64,000 nucleotides of DNA from an uncultured Flavobacteriales bacterium (GTDB lineage Bacteria; Bacteroidota; Bacteroidia; Flavobacteriales_D; Sanyastnellaceae): NCBI GenBank assembly GCA_938074325.1, contig CALJFZ010000015.1, positions 1 to 64,000 on the forward strand, in the 5' to 3' direction. The first letter of the stretch is position 1; each line of letters starts with the position of its first letter. Made by a program: the position numbers and the translations under genes. Shown here in pieces: positions 42,097-52,100 of the stretch. The notes under the pieces are model-generated. The model was given only the letters and a program-made list of their open reading frames with translations. It made no database searches and was not told where the DNA came from.

Positions 42097-44574
42097 TTAT
42101 ATCCCGACAGAGAAACCAATGCGCAGGCCTCGGCTTGCAGGGTCGGAAAGGGGCAAATCGGTCCGCCACACCCCATCAACGCGCAGAAAGCCAAAGATGT
42201 TTTCCAAGCCCGCGCTGCATTCTGCATAATGCCCTTGCATGCCCGTGGTTCCCTCCGGCAATTCGAGCAACGCTTCATGCCGTTCATCCCAACTGCCCGT
42301 GATGCCCTTAACGGTCAATACTTCGCGCAATTCCAATCGACGCAGCAACGGCAGGTGATTGAACAAAATGCCTTCGCCGTGCCACTCGACGTGGGCGCTC
42401 ACCCACTCATCTGTGACCCGTTCGAAGAGTTGCAGCATGTTGAATGCCTCGGGTGTCATGAAGAATGTTCCGCTGGTCGGCACCACTTCCATCAAGGGGA
42501 ACGGTGCGGTTCCGAAGTACTTACCCGCTTGCGCCAACCACTCCAAGCTGCCCCACCACCCCAGGCGCACTTCGTCGTAACCTTCGAGGGTGCAGCGCGT
42601 GTAGTTGTACTGCGAACCGAGGACATTGGGCATCGCCCACGTCACGGTCGCGTTGAGCTCGGGCCACTCGGTGCCCAGGCTGTACCGGTCAAATTCGCCG
42701 CCCACGAACTGCTCGCCTTTGGCATACCGCAATGCCACTGTGGCCTCTGTGGTGATGAGCCGATCAATGGGGATGCCCAAATTGGGATCGATGAAGGCCC
42801 ATTCGCCTTGCGTGCCGACCTGGCGGTGCCGCCATTCGAAAAAGCAAGTAAAGCCCGCGCCAAACTCATGCAGGATGGAAGCTTCGGTGCGGAAGACTTC
42901 CGAAAGCAGGTTGGTCGTGTCGGTGCGGAAGGCAGAGGTGAACGCCTCACCTTGGGCGAGTAGGCCTTCCATTCCGAGTTGCTCGACGTCTCGTTTGATT
43001 TCAAAATACGCTTCGGTGCGGGGGGTCTTTCGCAGGATAAAATCGGTGCTGAATCCCGCCTTCCAACGCTGGTCGTAGGTGCCGTAAGCCGCAAAAACAG
43101 AGGGCATAAAACGGGTGCTGAAGGCATTGGATGTTTGCAGGTCGAGGCGGAAGCGGTTGCCTTCAGTGGGGTTCCGGGTGTAGGCAGACCACCACGCACC
43201 GACTTCCAGTGGACCAGCCAGGACAAAACCCGTCCCCATGAAGTAACCAAGTCCTTTCATGACGCGCCATTGCGGCATGGACGTGACGGAATCTGTCATT
43301 TGGAAGATGCCGGCCTCCCGATCCAACAAAGGCACGGACCGCATCAAGGCCCATTCTTCGCGTGTGCGTTCAATGGCGAGGGAATCCAGGGTCATGCTGC
43401 GCCCTTTTGCAACGGAGGTGTCCTGCCGCGCAGAAGACCACTGTTGCTCGGTCATGGAAGTGGTTCTGCGGAGGTAGGCACCGAAGGAACGGTCCGCGAT
43501 GCTCATGTCAAAGACCATGGAGTCCATTTCCAACATCCAGCGGCTTTCCCCATCATCACCTTCTACCGCCGTGTAGGATTGGGCCCACTGCATGCCGCGC
43601 ACAAAATTGACATTGGCCGATGGACTCAATTGGGCTTTGACCCGGGCCAATCCCATGGACAGTGTGTCGATCCACATCTCGCCTTCAAAGGTCATTTCCC
43701 CTTTCCGGCGAGGCATGAAGGCCATGTGGTACGTGCTGCGTCCGTTGTAATCGAGCGTATCTAGAATGTAGAAACGATAATGCGCGTTGGCTCTGTCGTG
43801 AAGGGGTGAGGTGAACACCCGGTCGAGCATGAGCAGTTGGTTCTCGTAGAGGTTGATTTCGGGAAACCGCCCGCTCATCGCTGCCGCGGATCGGTCGCCA
43901 CCGGAGCCGAAATCACCGCTGACTTGTGAGGCCAAAACGTGGGTCGTTTTTCGCTTGGGCTTGGATTGCCATTCCTCCTCGGCAATGATTTCCCCGAACA
44001 AAACCGGCAAGGCGCTTCGCTCGTCGTCGTCGCGCAAGTAATCAAAGACAAATCCAAATGCCCCCCAGTACCAAGCCTGCCCTTGTGCCGAGTCGATGTC
44101 GTTGAAATCCACCTCGATGCGGCTGTGGATGCGGTGGCGCCCTGTGGGCAGGGTGGCGGGGTTGTTCCGGTTTTTGGCATCGACGATGCGCTGCATCAGC
44201 GGCTTGGCGGGGTTTTTCTCTTTCCGATCAGGCCGCACTTCAGCCGCTCCGAGATCAAAGGCTTTGGGCTCCAGGCTCACATTGATTTGCTGCGCAATTC
44301 CACGAACGACAGAGAAGGATTGACCGGTGTAGCCGAGGAAGGTCACTGTGAGTCGGCCCGGTCGGTCCTCGGTTGAAATGGCATAGCGGCCGTCGGCATC
44401 CGTCATCGTCCCATTGCTCCCGCTGCCAAGCACGACATTCACGTACGGCAAGGCCTCTCCTGTATAAGCGTCGAACACCCGGCCTTGAACCGTCGTGGTT
44501 TGCGCATGGAGTTGCAGGCCGGTGACTGCGATTGCTGCGCAGACCAACACCAGGCGCAGAAGGGTCTTACGCAT
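42097..44574 (-). CDS. DUF5686 family outer-membrane protein with carboxypeptidase-like regulatory domain
   Basis: 825-residue envelope protein typical of Bacteroidota. A signal peptide ends near LHAQ; residues about 28-115 form a carboxypeptidase-regulatory-like beta domain (VQGRVFDAYTGEALPYVNV, DGRYAIS); the rest fits DUF5686, probably a large beta-barrel ending in strands with a C-terminal aromatic-poor GFSVGI. Function is unknown. The start overlaps the end of tatC by eight bases. Confidence 0.85.
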   Translation of the reverse strand: MRKTLLRLVLVCAAIAVTGLQLHAQTTTVQGRVFDAYTGEALPYVNVVLGSGSNGTMTDADGRYAISTEDRPGRLTVTFLGYTGQSFSVVRGIAQQINVSLEPKAFDLGAAEVRPDRKEKNPAKPLMQRIVDAKNRNNPATLPTGRHRIHSRIEVDFNDIDSAQGQAWYWGAFGFVFDYLRDDDERSALPVLFGEIIAEEEWQSKPKRKTTHVLASQVSGDFGSGGDRSAAAMSGRFPEINLYENQLLMLDRVFTSPLHDRANAHYRFYILDTLDYNGRSTYHMAFMPRRKGEMTFEGEMWIDTLSMGLARVKAQLSPSANVNFVRGMQWAQSYTAVEGDDGESRWMLEMDSMVFDMSIADRSFGAYLRRTTSMTEQQWSSARQDTSVAKGRSMTLDSLAIERTREEWALMRSVPLLDREAGIFQMTDSVTSMPQWRVMKGLGYFMGTGFVLAGPLEVGAWWSAYTRNPTEGNRFRLDLQTSNAFSTRFMPSVFAAYGTYDQRWKAGFSTDFILRKTPRTEAYFEIKRDVEQLGMEGLLAQGEAFTSAFRTDTTNLLSEVFRTEASILHEFGAGFTCFFEWRHRQVGTQGEWAFIDPNLGIPIDRLITTEATVALRYAKGEQFVGGEFDRYSLGTEWPELNATVTWAMPNVLGSQYNYTRCTLEGYDEVRLGWWGSLEWLAQAGKYFGTAPFPLMEVVPTSGTFFMTPEAFNMLQLFERVTDEWVSAHVEWHGEGILFNHLPLLRRLELREVLTVKGITGSWDERHEALLELPEGTTGMQGHYAECSAGLENIFGFLRVDGVWRTDLPLSDPASRGLRIGFSVGI

Positions 44575-45394
44575 GGGTTCGATTGCGGTGTACGCGTTTC
44601 GCGATAACAATGCTGAGCTCGTACAGCACGAGTACCGGCAACGAGACCAGGACTTGGCTTGTGACGTCCGGTGGCGTGATCAACGCGGAAAGGACCAAAA
44701 TCGCCACGAGGGCGTGCCGACGGTATGTCTTCAAGATGGCCGGAGTCAAAAGGCCTGCACGGCTCAGGAAGTACACGATGACCGGCAACTGAAAGACCAT
44801 TCCTGCGGCCAAGGTGATGGAGGCCACGGTCTTCATATAGGACATGACCGAAATCCGCGATTGTACATCGCCCAACTCGTAGTTTCCCAAGAATTGAAGC
44901 GAAAGCGGGGCAATGACGTAATAGCCAAAAGCGACCCCAGTGAAGAAGAGGAGGGACGAACTGAAGCCAATGCCTCGAGCAGAACGGCGTTCACTTTCTT
45001 TCAACGCCGGCCGCACAAAGAGCCAGCCTTGCCAAAAAACGAACGGGAAAGCGGCGATGAATCCAGCGATGGCGGAGACCAAAATGTGCGTGGTGAAGTT
45101 GCCGAGCATGGTGGTGTTGATCAGCTCGTAGTTGATGCTGTCTACACACAGTGCTTCACCTGCACCCACCCATTCCGAAAGTTGACACCAAGCACGGAAC
45201 GTGATGAAATCCACATTGCGCGGGCCGAACAGGACCACGTCAAACAGCCAATCCTTTGCTAAGAACAGTCCGATGCCTCCGGCAACCACAAAAAATGCCG
45301 CGTAGAAAAGCCGCTTCCTCAGCTCTTCCAAGTGGTCCAGGAAGCCCATTTCGACATCCTGGCCCGGTTGCTCATCCAATTGATCCAACGGCAT
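44567..45394 (-). CDS. tatC: Sec-independent protein translocase TatC
   Basis: Core receptor of the twin-arginine export channel. 275 residues with six hydrophobic segments, the N-terminal FLDHLEELRKRL motif, and the FQLPVIVYFLSRAGL segment. tatA/B are not in the window. The ATG follows TAATTTTG by 4 nt. kdsD lies upstream, as in relatives. Confidence 0.95.
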   Translation of the reverse strand: MPLDQLDEQPGQDVEMGFLDHLEELRKRLFYAAFFVVAGGIGLFLAKDWLFDVVLFGPRNVDFITFRAWCQLSEWVGAGEALCVDSINYELINTTMLGNFTTHILVSAIAGFIAAFPFVFWQGWLFVRPALKESERRSARGIGFSSSLLFFTGVAFGYYVIAPLSLQFLGNYELGDVQSRISVMSYMKTVASITLAAGMVFQLPVIVYFLSRAGLLTPAILKTYRRHALVAILVLSALITPPDVTSQVLVSLPVLVLYELSIVIAKRVHRNRTHA

Positions 45395-45398
45395 GGTG

Positions 45399-45406
45399 CA
45401 AAATTA
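45399..45406 (-). promoter_or_regulatory. Putative -7 element abutting tatC
   Basis: Minus-strand TAATTTTG (exact match), then CACC, then the ATG at 45394. A TTTG at 45422-45425 with 15-nt spacing is a possible -33 element. Confidence 0.65.
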
Positions 45407-45420
45407 GCCCGGAACGGGAC

Positions 45421-46371
45421 TCAAATGATGCCCTCTTTGATGAGGTCGTGCAGGTGGACCATGCCCGTATACGCACCTTCGTGGGTCACAATGATTTGTG
45501 AAATGGCGTGTTCCTCCATGATTTGAAAGGCATGGACGGCGAGGTGACTCCCTTCCAGTGTTTTGGCTGCCGACGACATGAGGTCTTGGGCTGTTGTCGT
45601 AGCAGATTGAGCTGTTTCCAAATGGCGGCGCAGGTCGCCGTCTGTGATGATGCCCACGACTTGTTCCTGATCGATGACTGCAGTGGCGCCGCAGCGTCCT
45701 TGGCTCATTTGCAAGACGACCTCCGATAGACTGGACGTAGGAGTGACCTGTGGCTTACGTTGAGCATCTAACAAATCATTGAGCCGGGTGTACAGCCGTT
45801 TGCCCAAGGCGCCGCCGGGGTGCATCTCTGCGAAATCTTCTGCCTTGAACCCACGCGCTTCCATGAGGCAAGTCGCCAAGGCGTCTCCAAGGGCCATTTG
45901 CGCAGCCGTGCTCGAGGTAGGAGCCAAGTCCAGCGGACAGGCCTCCTCTGAAACCGTGGTGTCGAGGATGTAATCCGATTGTTGAGCGAGGTGCGAATCC
46001 AAATTACCCACCATGCCAATGAGCTGAATGCCCCTGCTTTTGATGAGCGGCGACAATGCTTTGATTTCCGGGGAATTGCCGCTTTTGCTGATGCAAATGA
46101 CCATATCGTCTTTCTGCACCAGGCCCAAGTCTCCGTGGATGGCGTCTGCCGCGTGCATGAATACCGCCGGCGTACCAGTCGAATTGAACGTCGCGACTAG
46201 CTTTTGTGCGATGATAGCGCTCTTGCCGATGCCCGTCATTACGACGCGTCCTTGCAACTGAAGGATGCGTTCGCCAACTGCCTCAAATGCATCGTCCAAG
46301 CGTGCAACCAATTGTGCGATGGCTTGGCTCTCGAGTTCCAGTGTGCGCTGCGCCCGTTGTTTCCAATTCAT
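45421..46371 (-). CDS. kdsD: Arabinose-5-phosphate isomerase (KpsF/GutQ family)
   Basis: Converts ribulose 5-phosphate to arabinose 5-phosphate, the first step to Kdo for LPS. 316 residues: an SIS domain at about 30-170 (MTGIGKSAIIAQK, ISKSGNSPEI, STAAQMALGDA) followed by two CBS domains from about 205. Besides a strong promoter element 91 nt upstream, an AAGATTTG close to the ATG resembles the leaderless elements elsewhere. Confidence 0.94.
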   Translation of the reverse strand: MNWKQRAQRTLELESQAIAQLVARLDDAFEAVGERILQLQGRVVMTGIGKSAIIAQKLVATFNSTGTPAVFMHAADAIHGDLGLVQKDDMVICISKSGNSPEIKALSPLIKSRGIQLIGMVGNLDSHLAQQSDYILDTTVSEEACPLDLAPTSSTAAQMALGDALATCLMEARGFKAEDFAEMHPGGALGKRLYTRLNDLLDAQRKPQVTPTSSLSEVVLQMSQGRCGATAVIDQEQVVGIITDGDLRRHLETAQSATTTAQDLMSSAAKTLEGSHLAVHAFQIMEEHAISQIIVTHEGAYTGMVHLHDLIKEGII

Positions 46372-46447
46372 GGGGTCAAATCTTCGTCGTCAACAACGCC
46401 GTGCCTCCCATTCACAGATTTTGCGTCGAGTGAAGGGCAAAACGATG

Positions 46448-46455
46448 TATCTTTA
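46448..46455 (+). promoter_or_regulatory. Putative -7 promoter element of recQ
   Basis: TATCTTTA has one mismatch to the consensus and ends 56 nt before the recQ ATG. It points toward recQ while a reverse element for kdsD begins 8 nt further on, so the two promoters face across each other. Confidence 0.45.
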
Positions 46456-46462
46456 GTTAGCG

Positions 46463-46470
46463 CAAAGCTA
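46463..46470 (-). promoter_or_regulatory. Putative -7 promoter element of kdsD
   Basis: Minus-strand TAGCTTTG (exact match) ends 91 nt before the kdsD ATG. The two transcripts in this gap would overlap at their 5' ends only if both promoters are used. Confidence 0.5.
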
Positions 46471-46511
46471 CGCTTTTCGCCCGGCCTTGGTCGGAACCAA
46501 ACGTCTGATTG

Positions 46512-48710
46512 ATGAGTACACTAGAACTGACGCCCGCAAAGGCGCTCAAGCATTTTTTTGGATTCGACGAATTCAAAGGCGAGCAAGAGCAAGTCGTGCA
46601 AAGCGTCCTTGACGGAAATGATGCCTTTGTCATCATGCCCACGGGAGGCGGGAAGTCGATGTGTTATCAATTGCCGGCGCTGATGATGGAAGGAACGGCC
46701 ATCGTCGTTTCACCCCTTATTGCCCTGATGAAAAATCAGGTGGATGCGATCCGTGGTCACCACGAAGGGGATTCGATTGCACACTTTTTGAATTCGAGCT
46801 TGTCCAAGGCTGAGGCGGTGCAAGTGCGAGAGGACGTCAGCACAGGCTTGACCAAGTTGCTCTATGTGGCACCTGAAAGCCTGACCAAGGAAGACAACAT
46901 CAACTTCTTGCGGAGCGTCCGCATCAGTTTTGTCGCCGTCGATGAAGCCCACTGTATTTCGGAATGGGGACATGATTTCCGCCCGGAATACCGTCGAATC
47001 CGCACCATCGTGAATCAAATCGCGGAGGTGCCCATCATTGCATTGACCGCCACAGCAACGCCCAAAGTCCAAGCGGATATCCAAAAGAACTTGGGCATGA
47101 AGGATGCGCACCTGTTCAAGGCTTCCTTCAACCGCGAAAACCTATTCTACGAAGTGCGCCCGAAAAAGGACGCGCTGAAGCAGATTGTTCGACACGCTAA
47201 AACCAACGTTGGCAAAAGCGGCATCGTTTATTGCCTCAGTCGAAAGAAAGTAGAGCAGATCGCGGAGGTATTGCGGGTTAATGGCATCAAAGCCCTCGGC
47301 TACCATGCTGGAATGGACGCCCACCAACGGAGCAGCATCCAGGACCAGTTCTTGATGCAGGATGTGGACGTAATTGTTGCGACCATTGCTTTTGGAATGG
47401 GCATCGACAAACCCGACGTTCGGTATGTCATCCACTATGACATGCCCAAGTCACTGGAGAGCTATTACCAAGAGACGGGCCGAGCGGGCCGTGACGGAGG
47501 CGAAGGCCACTGCATCGCTTTCTACAGTCACCGCGACATTGAAAAACTCGAAAAGTTCCTTCAGGGGAAACCGCTCGCTGAACAAGAGATCGGAGCGCAG
47601 TTGCTGCAGGAGGTCATGGCCTATGCCGAGACGTCCATGAGCCGAAGGAAGTTCTTGTTGCATTACTTCGGTGAGGCATACGATGAGGTGAACGGTCCCG
47701 GGGCACTGAACTGCGATAACATGGCCAACCCGCCCAAGTTGCGCGACGGCCAGGAAGAGGTCCACCTCATTTTGAGCGCAATCCTCGAGCACAAGCAAAC
47801 ATTCCGTGCGCCTTTCTACACAGGCATGTTGTGCGGACAAGAAAACCGGGAAATTCAGGATTACAAGGGAACGACCAGTCCCTTCTGGAAGCGCGGAACG
47901 GAGCACGATGAAAAGCACTGGAACGGCATCATCCGACAGATGTTGGTGCTGGGTTTCCTGCGCAAGGAAGTCGAGACGTTTGGCGTGCTGAAGATTACCG
48001 AGGTGGGGATGGAATTTTTGACCAATCCCAAACCCGTCATGGTAGCGGAGGAAAGGGACTACTCAGATGTTGACTCGATTGACAGCATGAGCCAAACGCG
48101 TTCCAGCCAAGGCGGAGCAGCAGATGTAAAGTTGCGTGACATGCTCAAGGCCCTGCGAAAGGAAATCGCAGATGCGGAATCTCTGCCACCTTACGTCATC
48201 TTCCAAGACATCAGTTTGGATGAGATGGCCATCCATTATCCGCTCAATGAAGATGAGTTGCTTCGCATTTCAGGCGTAGGATCTGGAAAGGCCAAGAAGT
48301 TTGGAACGCCTTTCTTGGAGCTCATTGCGAAGTACGTGAAGGAGGAAGGAATCGAACGCGCAGAGGACTTACTGGTGCGTTCAACGAGCGCTCGTTCTTC
48401 ATCGAAGGTGCACATCATCCAGCGGATTGATCGCCAAATTGACCTATCGGACATCGCAAAAGACTTGAACCTGAGCCTGGAAGATGTGCTGGGGGAGATT
48501 GAGAACATCGTCTACGCTGGAACGAAAGTGAACTTGGATTACATCATCAACGAGGCGTTGGATGAAGAGAGTTTGGAGGAACTGTTCGAATTCTTGAAAG
48601 AAAGCGATGACGACGGCACCGATGAGTTGATTTCGGAATGGAACGACGTCTACAGCGAAGAAGAGCTGCGGATGGCGCGCATCAAGTTTTTGAGCGAATT
48701 CGCGAACTAA
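46512..48710 (+). CDS. recQ: ATP-dependent DNA helicase RecQ
   Basis: 3'-5' helicase for recombination and repair. 732 residues from the ATG: Walker A TGGGKSMCYQ, DEAH box, ALTATATPK, and ETGRAGRDG of motif VI. The zinc-binding region that follows keeps the helical RRKFLLHYFGE but has only one cysteine (GALNCDN) of the usual four. A winged-helix region and an HRDC-like domain (about 575-640, ISGVGSGKAKKFG) follow, then an acidic C-terminal extension. The upstream TTG is not used. Confidence 0.95.
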   Translation: MSTLELTPAKALKHFFGFDEFKGEQEQVVQSVLDGNDAFVIMPTGGGKSMCYQLPALMMEGTAIVVSPLIALMKNQVDAIRGHHEGDSIAHFLNSSLSKAEAVQVREDVSTGLTKLLYVAPESLTKEDNINFLRSVRISFVAVDEAHCISEWGHDFRPEYRRIRTIVNQIAEVPIIALTATATPKVQADIQKNLGMKDAHLFKASFNRENLFYEVRPKKDALKQIVRHAKTNVGKSGIVYCLSRKKVEQIAEVLRVNGIKALGYHAGMDAHQRSSIQDQFLMQDVDVIVATIAFGMGIDKPDVRYVIHYDMPKSLESYYQETGRAGRDGGEGHCIAFYSHRDIEKLEKFLQGKPLAEQEIGAQLLQEVMAYAETSMSRRKFLLHYFGEAYDEVNGPGALNCDNMANPPKLRDGQEEVHLILSAILEHKQTFRAPFYTGMLCGQENREIQDYKGTTSPFWKRGTEHDEKHWNGIIRQMLVLGFLRKEVETFGVLKITEVGMEFLTNPKPVMVAEERDYSDVDSIDSMSQTRSSQGGAADVKLRDMLKALRKEIADAESLPPYVIFQDISLDEMAIHYPLNEDELLRISGVGSGKAKKFGTPFLELIAKYVKEEGIERAEDLLVRSTSARSSSKVHIIQRIDRQIDLSDIAKDLNLSLEDVLGEIENIVYAGTKVNLDYIINEALDEESLEELFEFLKESDDDGTDELISEWNDVYSEEELRMARIKFLSEFAN

Positions 48711-48713
48711 GTA

Positions 48714-49100
48714 TCACGAACTAAGGTCGTGCCAAGCGCGCACGATGAGCCTTCCAGCTGCGAAAAGCATGAAGGTACCGAACACAAGCCGCACCACGGC
48801 GGGATTGATTTTCAACGCCCATTTGCTGCCCAACCAGGCGCCTAGAACGAACGTTACCGCCAACACAGCTGCATACTCGAGTTGGATTTGACCGGCACGG
48901 TAGTAACTCATAACGGCCAAGATGCCGATGGGTGGAATCATCATGGCCAAAGATGTTCCCTGCGCCATGTGTTGGCTGAGGCCCAGTCCAAAAACCAAGG
49001 CGGGCACGATGATCATCCCTCCACCGATGCCGACAAATCCACTGGCGATTCCGGCAATCAGTCCAATGCAGAGAAGGAGGATTAGGGTGTTCATGTCCAT
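48714..49100 (-). CDS. Half-length TauE/SafE-type membrane protein
   Basis: 128-residue protein with four hydrophobic segments matching one half of the TauE/SafE (sulfite/organosulfonate exporter-like) family: GFVGIGGGMIIVP at the start and VLGAWLGSKWALKI later. Full-length members repeat this unit twice, so this one may work as a dimer. Substrate unknown. Its ATG shares bases with the stop of the large upstream gene and it converges on recQ. Confidence 0.8.
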   Translation of the reverse strand: MDMNTLILLLCIGLIAGIASGFVGIGGGMIIVPALVFGLGLSQHMAQGTSLAMMIPPIGILAVMSYYRAGQIQLEYAAVLAVTFVLGAWLGSKWALKINPAVVRLVFGTFMLFAAGRLIVRAWHDLSS

Positions 49101-52100
49101 CAGAAATCCAATTGGAGGGAGAGGTTAAAAATTCGGTCTTGCCAACGGCCATCGTCCACACCCCAGCTCCAGTCGGTGCGCAGCCAGTAGCCAAGCACCT
49201 TTGCTCGGAAGCCAAAGCCGGTTCCCCAAATGATGGGCTCGCGGTTGTTGTCGATGGTCACCGTGATGGGGTTTTGCGTGACGGTGACTTGATTGAAGGT
49301 GTTGGCGTCGTCGTATGGATGGCTGCCGTTCCACGCCGATCCAATGTCAAAGAACCCCACGCACTGCAAGGTCTGAAGCAGCTCGGTTTCGACGGGTTGA
49401 GCGCTCAGGGTGCTCCATACGGGCACACGCAGTTCGCTGTTGAACAAGGCCATGTGCGAGCCGTTGCGCGCGTTGGCATTGAATCCACGTAATGGCGCCA
49501 GGCGGGTTTGGTACGCGTAATTGATGTTGGGGTCGATGGGCGATTGGGCGTTTGCCGCCAGGGAAAGGGTGTTGTCAACACCGCCCACCATGTGCAACAA
49601 GCGCTGTTCGCCGATGGACCAATCCATGGCCAAACGATTGGCCCAAATGACGTTGCGCCAGATGGGTTTGTACGTGCGGAAGTCCATTCCCACGGTACCG
49701 AAGGTTGCAGCCGTCTCATTGGGATTGATGAAATACTCCGCCCAAATTCGGTAACGGGTCCCTTCCGGGATGTTGATCATGCGCTGGCGCGTATTGTCGA
49801 AGACGTAGGCCAATTGCCCCCCAACCTGTCCGGCGAATTGCGTGGGTTTGGTCAAATTGAACGCGTCGGTGGAAAGCGGCGTGATGCGGTCCAAACGGTA
49901 CGTGCCTTGGATGCGAAAGCTTCTTACTTCATCAATAGCATACTTCCACTGCCTCCGGAGGATGTGGATGTGGGTTCGGGTGAAGGTTTGGTTGTTGTCT
50001 ACCCCTTGGGTAACTCCTTGTCGCTCAATCACCCAAGACTTGTCCCAGCGGCCCGTTAGGTCTTCGTACGCAAACAAATAGCGGCTGTTCTCCAGGCTGC
50101 CTGCCAATCGGAATCCGGCAGTGAATCGACGGTTTTCAAAGAGGTCCGTAACGGAAATCTGGGAGAGTCCCCCGAGTCCGGGTTGGACGGCGATGTTGCC
50201 GGAGTACGCTTGATAGAATGTGGACCCAAACGAATTATCTAGTTGGCCCGTCACCGATTCGATGGCGTAGTTCAATCGGTAGTTCCGGGGCTTGGGCAAA
50301 TTGAACGGTGTCCAGTCTGTAGCGGTTGCCTCGTCAGGGGCGACTTCAACCGATGTGGGCTCTTCCGGCTCCTCAGCTGTCCAAGGCCCGAAGACGTAAT
50401 TCCGAAAGTCGGCTTCGGTGGGGCTTGGTTTCCAGTCCCAGTCCAATTGCACTTCCGACGATTGAATGGCCAGTCCCGTGGGATTGATATCCTCCCAATC
50501 TGCCCGATTTTCCGCGGTTTCAACCCAGAAGGGGTGGCCCTGAAGCTGGTGAGTGAATGCCGCCGTTCCTCGGGACGGGATCCATTGGAAATCGGAAACG
50601 GGCTGCGCGATGCGGGTGGCCAATCGCTGCTGTGTAAACCACCGGTAGTGGATGGTGGTATCGATGTAGGCCACCGCACTGTCGCGCCAAGAGGTCCATC
50701 GCTCCTGTGAACCGTCCTCCAATTCGACCAAAAAGGTGAGGTGTTCGTCGTCTTGTACCTGGGGGTGGGTTTCATCGCGCAGATCGGTGTTGACCCAATG
50801 CACCAATTCAGGCACTTCTTCGTTCCACTGCAACGCGAAGATGTCGTGATTGGGGTCAAGGGGCTGGCCGAGAATCCACTCCTTGTCCAATTGCGTATTG
50901 GGCCGGTTTGAAGCGAAGTAAATGGTGCCACCGTCTTCGCTGTAAACAGGCTGCAAATCGTCGTACGGATCGGACCAGAGAGCGGTGTGGTTGTTGCCCA
51001 GGACCTGGTAGCGGTAAAGATCAGATTGGCCGTCCTTGACCCCGCTCCAAATCATGGACAGGCCATCCGGGGCATAGGCCATGGACAGGATTTTGTCAAT
51101 GCGGAAAACCTCTTTTTCAATGGATTCCCAGGTGGTCAAATCAATGGAATACAAAAGGGTACGTGAGCCTTGCTCCAAGGCGTAGGTCAGGACGTTGCCG
51201 TTGGGATGCCAAGCCATCGCCGGGAGCGTACGGTCTTGGATGCGGTCAATTTTGTGCCCGTGCCGACCGACGCGTTGGGACGTACCCGTGGAACGGTTTC
51301 CAACCCATATTTCAAGTTGCCCTCGTTCGTCCCGCGCCCACGCATAAATATCTCCATCTGGGTGCACAGTCAGGGAGCGAAAGTCCACATCACGCCGGAG
51401 CGGTAATGCCAGATCGCCGGAGTTTTTTCGGGCCATTCGCAAATCCCGGCGACTCGCTAGGGGCGGGAAGATTTCTGCCTCACCCGCAGTGTCTTGGTGG
51501 TACCGACTGGCCTCTTCCAACAGCAATACAAGGTCCATGCCTGTGGCGTATTGAAGCCCCTTTTCGAGGTTGCTGGATACGCGAACCATGTAGAGCGCAT
51601 TGGCGATGACCCCTTCACCGAAGACATCTGCGATGTATTTCCAGACGCCGTGTCCTACCCAACGGGCAAGGCTCCCTGTGGTGCGGTGGGCGTGCACGAT
51701 GTCCCCGCAACGTGCGGCGTCCCATACGTGGAGGCCCGCTTCAGCTGACCACGGCTGAGCAACATAGCTGTGCAGGCCTTCCGTGAACCATTCTGGGAAG
51801 GTGATACCGGTCGTAGACGAACGCAACGCCTCTTGCCAATTGCCGCCATACAGAATTTGATTGAACAAGAGGTTAGAGAGACTTTTCCGGAGGTCTTCGG
51901 CCGTGTGTTCCCAGGTTCCATCGGCGTAGACGAAGATTTTTGAGCCGACCAGTACGGCCGTTCCCCCGATGTTTTGGGTGTCAACCGCATTGCTGCCGAT
52001 GTTGGATTGGCGGAATTCCGCTTGCTTGTTGTAGACGAGGATTTGGACCGTTCCCTCGATGCTGCGGTCGTAAAGGGTTTCAACCTGTTCGATCCAATTG

